Origin: Pseudomonas sp. ok272
Lineage (GTDB): Bacteria > Pseudomonadota > Gammaproteobacteria > Pseudomonadales > Pseudomonadaceae
DNA length: 64,000 nt
Reading direction: 5' to 3'
Assembly (NCBI RefSeq): GCF_900109995.1
Contig: NZ_FOCB01000015.1
Location: 1 to 64,000, forward strand
Under the pieces are notes generated by a model. That model was not told where the DNA came from. It did no database searches and was given only the letters and a program-made list of their open reading frames with translations. Position numbers and translations under genes: made by a program. Positions 55,163 to 64,000 of this stretch are shown here, in pieces. How positions within the stretch are numbered: position 1 is the stretch's first letter; each line of letters starts with the position of its first letter.

Positions 55163-55190
55163 GCGTAACACTTTTGTGCGCGTGTTACGC
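55163..55190. promoter_or_regulatory. 28-bp palindrome, candidate enhancer-binding site
   Basis: GCGTAACA, a 12-bp centre, then TGTTACGC, perfectly symmetric and about 155 bp upstream of the sigma-54 promoter. This is the usual distance for a bacterial enhancer-binding protein. The half-site TGTTAC resembles what I recall for CbrB sites. No other function for this gap is apparent. Confidence 0.5.
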
Positions 55191-55297
55191 TGAGGTGTCA
55201 CCTTTCTGCTACTCAGGGCGGTGGCAGTATCAGCGTCAGCAGAATGTCTGCAAGGCAGGCTTATCGAGCGGCAGGCGGGGGCCGCTCGCCTCGTGAT

Positions 55298-56050
55298 TCA
55301 GTTGCCGAATTTACCTTCCAGGCGATAACGCGAGCCGGGATAAACCAGGCGCGCGCAACCGACCTGACCCTTTGCCGCCCACGTACGACGGCGAATCAAC
55401 AGGCACGGTTCATAGCGCTTGATGTGCAACAGTTTGCACTCCGCGGATTTGGCATGGATGGACTCGACCACATGTTCGCCTTCGGTCAATGGCGCCAACT
55501 GGATCAGATAGGCGTAAGGCGTGACCTTGGTAAAGTCCTGCTGCAGATAGGCGGGTGCCACTTCGGCATTGACGAAGCGCTCTTCGATCTGCACCGGTAC
55601 ATCATTCTCGTGGTGCACCACAACCGAGTGAAACACGCGCTTGACCCCTTCGAGCGGGAAGGGCATTGAAGCACGGGCACGTTCGGGCATTTCTTCGAGC
55701 ACGATCACTTCGCAGCGATGCTCATGACCTCGGGCAGCAATTTCTTCGGCGATATTGTGGATCTCGAACAGTGCCGCATGCCCCTTGGGCTCGGCCACAA
55801 AGGTACCCACTCCCTGCATGCGCACCAACGAGCCCTCGATGGTCAGCTCTCGCAGGGCGCGGTTGATGGTCATGCGACTCACACCCAGCAAATTCAGCAG
55901 TTCACTTTCAGAGGGGAGCTTGGAGTTGGGCAGCCAGGCACCGGAGCGAATCTTCTGCATGATGATTTGCTTGACCCGAGCATACAGGGGGGAGGGGCTC
56001 TCGAGAGAGAAGGATTCGAGGGATGCATTATCCTCAATAGATTTGGGCAC
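55298..56050 (-). CDS. hutC: Histidine-utilisation repressor HutC (GntR/HutC family)
   Basis: A 250-residue GntR-family repressor. The winged HTH is PLYARVKQIIMQKIRSGAWLPNSKLPSESELLNLLGVSRMTINRALRELTIEGSLVRMQGVGTFVAEPK. A UTRA effector domain follows (GVKRVFHSVVVHHENDVPVQIEERFVNAEVAPAYLQQDFTKVTPYAYLIQLAPLTEGEHVVESIHAKSAECKLLHIKRYEPCLLIRRRTWAAKG), closely matching urocanate-binding HutC. The start is GTG at 56050 with AGGA upstream. It lies on the same strand, upstream of hutU, with no hutD and no divergent hutF, unlike the standard Pseudomonas hut locus. Confidence 0.93.
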   Translation of the reverse strand: MPKSIEDNASLESFSLESPSPLYARVKQIIMQKIRSGAWLPNSKLPSESELLNLLGVSRMTINRALRELTIEGSLVRMQGVGTFVAEPKGHAALFEIHNIAEEIAARGHEHRCEVIVLEEMPERARASMPFPLEGVKRVFHSVVVHHENDVPVQIEERFVNAEVAPAYLQQDFTKVTPYAYLIQLAPLTEGEHVVESIHAKSAECKLLHIKRYEPCLLIRRRTWAAKGQVGCARLVYPGSRYRLEGKFGN

Positions 56051-56279
56051 ATTAATTCCTGATATTAAAATGAATTACTCCGACAAGCCTGGAGTGCAGT
56101 TTACTCTGCCGCCAGGGATTACGCCTATGTAGGGGAATGGATCGAAGGATAGATGGGCGCCGTTGTGCAACGAACAGCCTTTTGAAAGCTTTCAACTCCA
56201 ACGATACAGCGCGTTACGGCCATGCAACCGATTCATGGAATCGTTTTTGGAGTTTTTTTGAGCGGGTTTTCAGTGACCG

Positions 56280-56409
56280 GTTTTGGCCGTTCTCTGCCAG
56301 TGCTCACTACCGCCTGTGCTGGTCCAGTCGAATGCAAACGGTTGCTCAGCACGAATGCAATTGGCTGGTCAGTGGCAATGAAAATGAGTGGTCAAGTCCA
56401 GGCAATTAC
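56280..56409. mobile_element. IS66-like element end D (outward boundary next to nrdA)
   Basis: It contains GGCCGTTCTCTGCC, CGAATGCAAACGGTTGCTCAG, CGAATGCAATTGGCTGGTCAG, and terminal CAATTAC|GCA. The order and spacing match end B and the reverse complement of ends A and C. It lies immediately before the nrdA terminator. Between hutC (56050) and this end there is only sequence without a gene. Confidence 0.65.
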
Positions 56410-56417
56410 GCAAAAAG

Positions 56418-56453
56418 AAAACCCCCGATAAACCGCAAGGTCTATCGGGGGTT
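56418..56453 (-). terminator. Rho-independent terminator after nrdA
   Basis: Read on the minus strand, AAACCCCCGATAGAC/GTTTATCGGGGGTTT forms a long stem followed by TCTTTTT. It begins 35 bp after the nrdA stop and ends 8 bp from IS66-like end D. Confidence 0.9.
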
Positions 56454-56488
56454 TCGGGTAAGCGCCTGGCGGCGTTTACCGGTTCAGC

Positions 56489-59383
<2,895 letters not shown>

Positions 59384-59744
59384 GGGTGTCTCCACATTCT
59401 CTATGTTTGTTTGGGCACCACGAGGGGGCCCACCGTTCCGTCCTAAAGCACTACAACCGACCAGTGTCGGGCATAACAACTTCGGGACAGGAGGAAGGGG
59501 CTTGTTGGGCGCCGCTTCCATGCCGAAGTCTTTGGTTTCAAGCCAGTGGCTGAAAACCGAATTCCATTTGGGATGACAGTCAATGACTGCAACACCCGTA
59601 CCGTTTTCGCCGTTTCCAGCTTAAAAAGCGGTCGCCATCCGCGGGAGCGGTTTGGTCTGTTGAAAATGCGTTTGGTTCCGCCAAACACATGCAAGAAAAG
59701 CACTTGAGTTTCTTGTCTGATGTGTGTTTGGTTTTCCGTTAAAA

Positions 59745-59760
59745 ACCCCATATATAGGGT
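59745..59760 (-). promoter_or_regulatory. NrdR box 1 upstream of nrdA
   Basis: ACCCCATATATAGGGT agrees with the 16-bp NrdR consensus (ACAC-A-TATAT-GTGT type) at 13 of 16 positions. Its centre is 31 bp from box 2, exactly three helical turns, as NrdR requires. Confidence 0.75.
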
Positions 59761-59775
59761 TTTTCTGAGCGCGGG

Positions 59776-59809
59776 CTACAAGATAATGCGTTTTGGGGGG
59801 TGATTGCAA
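59776..59809 (-). promoter_or_regulatory. nrdA promoter with NrdR box 2
   Basis: NrdR box 2 (59776-59791, minus strand ACGCATTATCTTGTAG) overlaps a candidate -10 TATCTT (59780-59785). An 18-bp spacer and -35 TTGCAA (59804-59809) are upstream. Repression by NrdR-dATP would block this promoter. The leader to the nrdA start is about 390 nt. Confidence 0.6.
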
Positions 59810-59818
59810 CGTACTACC

Positions 59819-59827
59819 TGTGGATAA
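59819..59827 (-). promoter_or_regulatory. DnaA box upstream of nrdA promoter
   Basis: TGTGGATAA (reverse complement TTATCCACA) is a perfect 9-mer DnaA box 10 bp upstream of the -35 element. A near match, TTATCCACT, is at 60045-60053. In E. coli DnaA regulates nrdAB, so cell-cycle coupling is plausible here. The rest of the 59384-60117 gap holds no gene. Confidence 0.6.
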
Positions 59828-60117
59828 AGCTGTGCGTAAAATGTGTATGAAACGGTCAATCGACGTGTAGGCCGCGACCCTGCTGGGGTAGACCGTTTGT
59901 CACTGTATTGCGCCCTCAAAAATAGCCTGGGGGGTATTTTTGAGGGCGCGAACCCTACCACAAAATAACGCCGTTACCGAGTGTATTTGCCCGCTTGTGT
60001 TCTCAAGGTGTGGCGTTGTTACAATCGGCCGCAATGTACGCAGTCTTATCCACTCCAATCATTACAAAAAGACGAGTGGATCCTTCCGTTAAAGCATGTT
60101 CGGCAAAGAGGTCACCC

Positions 60118-60843
60118 GTGGAGCAAGAAGCCTGGCAAGTATTGATTGTCGAGGACGACCAGCGTCTGGCTGAGTTGACGCGTGAATACCTGGAAAGCAA
60201 TGGGCTAAAGGTTGCCATCGAAGGCAATGGCGCGTTGGCGGCGGCGCGGATCATTGCCGAGCAGCCGGACCTGGTGATCCTCGACCTGATGCTGCCCGGT
60301 GAGGATGGCCTGACCATCTGCCGCAAGGTGCGTGCGCGCTACGACGGGCCGATCCTGATGCTCACGGCCCGTACCGACGATCTGGACCAGATCCAGGGCC
60401 TGGACATGGGGGCCGACGACTATGTCTGCAAGCCGGTGCGTCCGCGCCTGTTGTTCGCGCGCATCCAGGCGTTGCTTCGACGCAGTGAAGCGCCTGAGCC
60501 AGCGGTGGTGGAACAGATCCAGCGCCTGCAGTTCGGCCCATTGGTCGTCGACAACGCCTTGCGTGAGGCCTGGCTCAATGGCCAGGGCATCGAGTTGACC
60601 AGCGCCGAGTTCGACCTGTTGTGGCTGTTGGTCGCGAATGCGGGGCGGATCCTGTCCCGAGAAGAGATCTTCACGGCCCTGCGCGGCATCGGCTATGACG
60701 GCCAGGATCGCTCCATTGATGTGCGGATCTCGCGGATCCGCCCGAAAATAGGCGATGACCCCGACCACCCGCGACTGATCAAGACCATTCGCAGCAAGGG
60801 CTACCTGTTCGTGCCACAAGCCTGTGTAGACCAGCCGCTGTGA
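60118..60843 (+). CDS. OmpR/PhoB-type response regulator (RstA-like)
   Basis: A 241-residue response regulator. The receiver domain has VLIVEDDQRLAELTREYLESNG, phosphoacceptor Asp in DLVILDLMLPGEDG, LTAR and GADDYVCKPV. The winged-helix domain is GIELTSAEFDLLWLLVANAGRILSREEIFTALRGIGYDGQDRSIDVRISRIRPKIGDDPDHPRLIKTIRSKGYLFV. The start is GTG 60118 after AAAGAGG. Its stop overlaps the kinase start by 4 bp. It is divergent from nrdA as PA1157 is in P. aeruginosa. Confidence 0.9.
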   Translation: MEQEAWQVLIVEDDQRLAELTREYLESNGLKVAIEGNGALAAARIIAEQPDLVILDLMLPGEDGLTICRKVRARYDGPILMLTARTDDLDQIQGLDMGADDYVCKPVRPRLLFARIQALLRRSEAPEPAVVEQIQRLQFGPLVVDNALREAWLNGQGIELTSAEFDLLWLLVANAGRILSREEIFTALRGIGYDGQDRSIDVRISRIRPKIGDDPDHPRLIKTIRSKGYLFVPQACVDQPL

Positions 60844-62456
60844 ACTCGATCTTCCTGCGGATCTACGGCGGCATGTGCGCGGCGCTGGTGCTGGTGGCGG
60901 TACTCGGCGTGCTGGCCCTGCACCTGCTTAATGAAGTGCGCAGCGAGCAGTACCGCGAGCGCCTGGCCCATGGCACGTTTTCCCTGATGGCCGACAACCT
61001 GCTGCCGATGAACGAGACCGAGCGCCACCGCGCCCTGCTGGTGTGGGAGCGCCTGCTGGGTATTCCCCTGAACTTGCAGGCGTTCAGCCAGACCGATCTC
61101 GACTTGAGCCAGCGCACCCGGGTGCTGCGGGGCCAGGCGTTGGTGGAGCAGACCGGGCCGCATGCGGCGAAGGTCTACAAGCTGGTGAGCGACAAGGAGC
61201 AGTTGGTGCTCACCGGCGAAGTGCAGCAGATCAGTGAGCAACTGGCCCGGGCGACGATTTACCTGTTGGTCGACGAGTTGGTGCGCTACCCGGTGGCCGA
61301 GCAGCCCCAGCGCCTGGAAACCCTGAAAAAGGACAAGGGCTTCGGTTTCGACTTGCGCCTGGTCACGGTGGACCAGGCGGACATGGACGAGGACCAGAGC
61401 CGTCGGGTGTCTGAGGGCGATACGGTGATGGCGTTGGGCAAGGGCGGCGATTCGATCCGGGTGTTCGCCGGCATGGTGGGGACACCGTGGGTGCTGGAAA
61501 TCGGCCCGCTGTATCAGATGAACCCTTATCCGCCCGAATGGCTGGTGTTGATTGCGGCCCTGGGGCTGAGCCTGATCGGGCTGATCGTCTATTTGTTGGT
61601 GCGCCAGTTGGAGCGGCGGGTCAATGGCCTGGAGTCGGCTGCCACGCGTATTGCCAAGGGCAGCCTGGAAACCCGGGTGCCGGCCCGTGGCGCCGACTCG
61701 GTCGGGCGTCTGGCGGCAGCGTTCAATGGGATGGCCGAGCACTTGCAGCAACTGCTGGCCATCCAGCGCGAGTTGGTGCGGGCGGTGTCCCATGAACTGC
61801 GCACGCCGGTTGCGCGTTTGCGCTTCGGTCTGGAAATGATCGGCACGGCGACCACGCCCCAGGCGCGCGAAAAATACCTGGAGGGCATGGATCACGACAT
61901 TCAGGACCTCGACGGCCTGGTGGACGAAATGCTCACCTATGCGCGGCTGGAGCAAGGCTCGCCGGCGCTGAACTTTCAACGGGTGGACCTGGATGCCCTG
62001 GTCAATCAGGTGATCAGTGAACTGGCCCCGCTGCGCGCCAATGTGAGCGTACGGCGTGGCTTGTGCCTGTCGGCGGCCGATTGCGATGACGCCTGGGTCG
62101 AAGCGGAGCCGCGCTACTTGCACCGGGCGTTGCAGAACCTGGTGGGCAATGCCATGCGCCATGCCCAGGGCCAGGTCACCATCAGTTATCAGGTGGGCCA
62201 GCAACGCTGTCGGGTTGACGTCGAAGACGATGGGCCGGGCGTGCCGCAAAGTGCCTGGGAAAAGATCTTCACGCCGTTTTTGCGCCTGGACGATAGCCGG
62301 ACCCGAGCTTCGGGTGGGCACGGCCTGGGGCTATCGATTGTGCGTCGGATCGTTCACTGGCACGGGGGGCGGGCCTTGATCAGCCAGAGCAAGAGCCTGG
62401 GCGGCGCGTGCTTCAGCTTGAGCTGGCCACGGCACCAGGAGAAGCCGGAGCGCTGA
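60840..62456 (+). CDS. Sensor histidine kinase (RstB-like)
   Basis: A 538-residue membrane kinase: TM1 at about residues 8-30, a periplasmic domain of about 190 residues, TM2 about 226-247 (WLVLIAALGLSLIGLIVYLLV), HAMP, and HisKA with phospho-His in RAVSHELRTPVARLRFGLEM. The HATPase N box is RALQNLVGNAMRHAQ, with G boxes VEDDGPGVP and GGHGLGLSIVRRI. It starts at GTG, overlapping the regulator, so the pair is translationally coupled. Its 3' end overlaps the converging pcpS gene by 44 bp. The signal is unknown. Confidence 0.9.
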   Translation: MNSIFLRIYGGMCAALVLVAVLGVLALHLLNEVRSEQYRERLAHGTFSLMADNLLPMNETERHRALLVWERLLGIPLNLQAFSQTDLDLSQRTRVLRGQALVEQTGPHAAKVYKLVSDKEQLVLTGEVQQISEQLARATIYLLVDELVRYPVAEQPQRLETLKKDKGFGFDLRLVTVDQADMDEDQSRRVSEGDTVMALGKGGDSIRVFAGMVGTPWVLEIGPLYQMNPYPPEWLVLIAALGLSLIGLIVYLLVRQLERRVNGLESAATRIAKGSLETRVPARGADSVGRLAAAFNGMAEHLQQLLAIQRELVRAVSHELRTPVARLRFGLEMIGTATTPQAREKYLEGMDHDIQDLDGLVDEMLTYARLEQGSPALNFQRVDLDALVNQVISELAPLRANVSVRRGLCLSAADCDDAWVEAEPRYLHRALQNLVGNAMRHAQGQVTISYQVGQQRCRVDVEDDGPGVPQSAWEKIFTPFLRLDDSRTRASGGHGLGLSIVRRIVHWHGGRALISQSKSLGGACFSLSWPRHQEKPER

Positions 62457-63171
62457 TACCGACCAGGCTCAGGAGCTGCCCGTCTTTCACCGCAAACTGT
62501 GCGTCCAGCTCCGAGCCATGGCCCCATTCGTTGGACAGGTCCGTCAGCAAGCGCAGGCGCACGTGGCCAGTGTCGCTCCACGCCAACACTTCGGCATGCT
62601 CGAAATAGAAGCGCTTGTGCACGATAGGGTAGAGCGCCTTGAACAGGCTTTCCTTGACCGAGAAGGTCAGGGTCACCCACAGCGCCAGTTGCTCGCGGCT
62701 GCCTGCGGCCATGCGCTTGAGTTCGCCTGGCGTGAGGATTTCGCCCGCCAGACGCTCGGCACGCTTGGCGTCGAGCAGGTTTTCCAGGTCCATGCCCAGG
62801 CCGCTCCACTGGGCCTGGTGCGCCACGATGGCCGCTGCGCGCCCGGTGCTGTGGGTGATCGAACCGCAAATGGCGGGCGGCCAGACCGGTGCACGGTCTT
62901 CGCCGATGGCCGGGACGCACGCCACCCCCGCCAATTGCCGCAACGCCTCGCGTGCACACAGGCGCCCGGCGAGGAACTCGGCCTGACGCTTGGCCACCGA
63001 GCGCTGGATACTGGGCGGCGGTTCGATCTGGCAGCGCTGAAAGTCGTTGGATGCCAGTAGCAATGGATTGAAATGCGTGCCAAGCAACACCGTCCCGGGC
63101 AGTGAATAAGGCAACGGCCAATGGGCATCGAGCGGCGTGCAGCAGGCGGGGAGGGTGGAGAGCGGGTTCAT
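62413..63171 (-). CDS. pcpS: 4'-phosphopantetheinyl transferase (PcpS/EntD type)
   Basis: A 252-residue Sfp/EntD-family transferase that installs phosphopantetheine on carrier proteins. Motifs are REALRQLAG...PVWPPAICGSITHSTG, the Mg-binding GLGMDLENLLDAKRAERLAGEIL, and LTFSVKESLFKALYPIVHKRFYF. In P. aeruginosa PcpS is the sole PPTase, serving both fatty-acid and siderophore synthesis; the homologue here is probably equally important. It is convergent with the sensor kinase. Confidence 0.93.
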   Translation of the reverse strand: MNPLSTLPACCTPLDAHWPLPYSLPGTVLLGTHFNPLLLASNDFQRCQIEPPPSIQRSVAKRQAEFLAGRLCAREALRQLAGVACVPAIGEDRAPVWPPAICGSITHSTGRAAAIVAHQAQWSGLGMDLENLLDAKRAERLAGEILTPGELKRMAAGSREQLALWVTLTFSVKESLFKALYPIVHKRFYFEHAEVLAWSDTGHVRLRLLTDLSNEWGHGSELDAQFAVKDGQLLSLVGISAPASPGAVASSS

Positions 63172-63363
63172 GCCCGCAGTTTGCCGGGTTGCCCCGGCGC
63201 TGGATAGCCCTGGCGAATCGGCGTACGGCTATTCACTTGAGAGCCTCCTGATGTCGAAGAAACACATGCTCGCTCGCCACGGGCTGTTTTAATGTCGAGA
63301 TGACCTTCAGTGAACAGCGTTATGGCGAATGGGTGGGTTTGATTTAGCCTGGATTCGGATGGC

Positions 63364-63380
63364 GTTCAGGGGGAGTTCAG
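63364..63380 (+). promoter_or_regulatory. Candidate PhoP box upstream of phoP
   Basis: A direct repeat, GTTCAG-N5-GTTCAG (11-bp period), has exactly the spacing of PhoP boxes. It is 160 bp upstream of the phoP ATG, with TTAGAT-like -10 sequence downstream. It suggests PhoP autoregulation. No oprH gene is present in the 63172-63542 gap. Confidence 0.65.
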
Positions 63381-63542
63381 GGCCGGGCCCGTAACCTGCG
63401 TCTACTTAGATTAGGAAGCCGGTAGCGGGTGCATTTGCCGGCCAACTACACTGCGATGTACGGTGCCGGATCGACCGCCAAATAGGCCACGGAGCCGTGT
63501 GCACCTACCTTGAGGAGGCGTTGAGTTGCCCAGGAGAGCGTT

Positions 63543-64000
63543 ATGAAACTGTTGGTCGTCGAAGACGAGGCGCTGCTGCGTCATCACCTGCGCACTCGTC
63601 TGACGGAAAGCGGCCATGTGGTCGAGGCCGTGGCCAACGCGGAAGAAGCCATTTACCAGTACGGCCAGTTCAACTACGACCTGGCGATCGTGGACCTGGG
63701 CCTGCCCGGCATGGGCGGCCTGGACCTGATTCGCCAGATGCGCCGGGATGCCAAGACGTTTCCGATCCTGGTCCTGACGGCCCGTGGCAACTGGCAGGAT
63801 AAGGTCGAGGGCCTGGCCGCCGGTGCCGACGACTACGTGGTCAAGCCATTCCAGTTCGAAGAGCTGGACGCGCGCCTGAACGCCCTGTTGCGGCGCTCCA
63901 GTGGTTTTACCCACTCGACCATCAATGCCGGTCCCTTGCTGCTGGACCTCAACCGCAAGCAGGCGACGCTCGATGAGCAACCGCTGGCGTTGACCGCGTA
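63543..64000 (+). CDS. phoP: Response regulator PhoP (5' part, cut by window end)
   Basis: The first 152 codons of a PhoP-type regulator: receiver MKLLVVEDEALLRHHLRTRLTESGHVV with Asp phosphoacceptor in LAIVDLGLPGMGGLDL, LTARGNWQDKVEGLAAGADDYVVKPFQFEEL, then the linker RRSSGFTHSTINAGPLLLDLNRKQATLDEQPLALTA leading into the winged helix. LTARGNWQDKVEGL and the linker are highly typical of Pseudomonas PhoP. GGAGAGCGTT precedes the ATG. phoQ is expected beyond the window. Confidence 0.93.
   Translation, partial: MKLLVVEDEALLRHHLRTRLTESGHVVEAVANAEEAIYQYGQFNYDLAIVDLGLPGMGGLDLIRQMRRDAKTFPILVLTARGNWQDKVEGLAAGADDYVVKPFQFEELDARLNALLRRSSGFTHSTINAGPLLLDLNRKQATLDEQPLALTA

Noticed and set aside
53226-56050. 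This cluster as the main histidine-utilisation (hut) locus
   Set aside because: hutH, hutI, hutG, hutF and hutD are all missing, and the genes after hutU are a CoA-transferase and a dehydrogenase. The core hut locus must lie elsewhere.
42473-56409. A complete composite transposon with target-site duplication
   Set aside because: The 8 bp outside the candidate ends (A: AAACGTGC, B: TCAGCTCA, C: GTTACTGA, D: GCAAAAAG) do not match in any pairing, and no intact transposase exists. I report only degenerate ends.

Overview
The window looks like the chromosome of a high-GC Pseudomonas of the P. fluorescens group. The evidence is the paired fadD1/fadD2 locus with a PhaJ-type hydratase, the gnt locus, the nadB-algU-mucA-mucB-mucD stress cluster without mucC, a class Ia RNR with two ATP-cones, pcpS and phoP, REP elements, and dense short-spaced genes. 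No rRNA, tRNA or CRISPR array was recognised.

Layout. 0-10 kb: a PvdN-like PLP enzyme, a PhaJ hydratase, a serine hydrolase, the fadD2 and fadD1 acyl-CoA synthetases, YihY and peptide deformylase. 10-32 kb: a soluble PAS-PAS chemoreceptor, a stand-alone NIS-synthetase-like C-terminal domain, the gluconate genes (gntR/gntK/gntP with three matching operators), alaC, several acetyltransferases, an ECF42-type sigma factor operon (SnoaL, YCII, SRPBCC, ECF), a LysR/PACE efflux pair, a membrane chemoreceptor, PepSY, a LysR/amidotransferase/monooxygenase cluster, and a small accessory patch at 30-32 kb. 32-42 kb: nrdB, HDOD, ygfZ, sdhE-ygfX, nadB, algU-mucA-mucB-mucD. 42.3-56.4 kb: a mosaic accessory region bounded and divided by four related IS66-like element ends. 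It carries a FadL porin plus sulfatase, an ArsN2-like acetyltransferase, an ArsR/quinone-oxidoreductase pair, and a hutC-hutU-CoA transferase-acyl-CoA dehydrogenase-NCS1 permease-TetR cluster. 56.5-64 kb: nrdA, an RstAB-like two-component system, the pcpS phosphopantetheinyl transferase, and the start of phoP.

Most interesting system. The hutC-hutU cluster (48.7-56.1 kb) joins urocanase and the urocanate-responsive repressor to a class III CoA-transferase, an acyl-CoA dehydrogenase and an imidazole/nucleobase-type permease. No hutH, hutI, hutG or hutF is present. The simplest reading is a catabolic module for imidazole propionate (dihydrourocanate). The acid would be imported, activated by CoA exchange, and desaturated to urocanoyl-CoA. 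The CoA would pass to the next substrate molecule and the freed urocanate would enter HutU. A near-consensus sigma-54 promoter and two HutC-like operators lie directly upstream of hutU. This is inference from gene content and needs biochemical proof.

Genome architecture. nrdA and nrdB, neighbours in P. aeruginosa, are about 23 kb apart here. mucD is followed by IS66-like ends instead of lepA. Both facts point to rearrangement around the IS66-like sequences. NrdR boxes 31 bp apart and a DnaA box sit in front of nrdA only.
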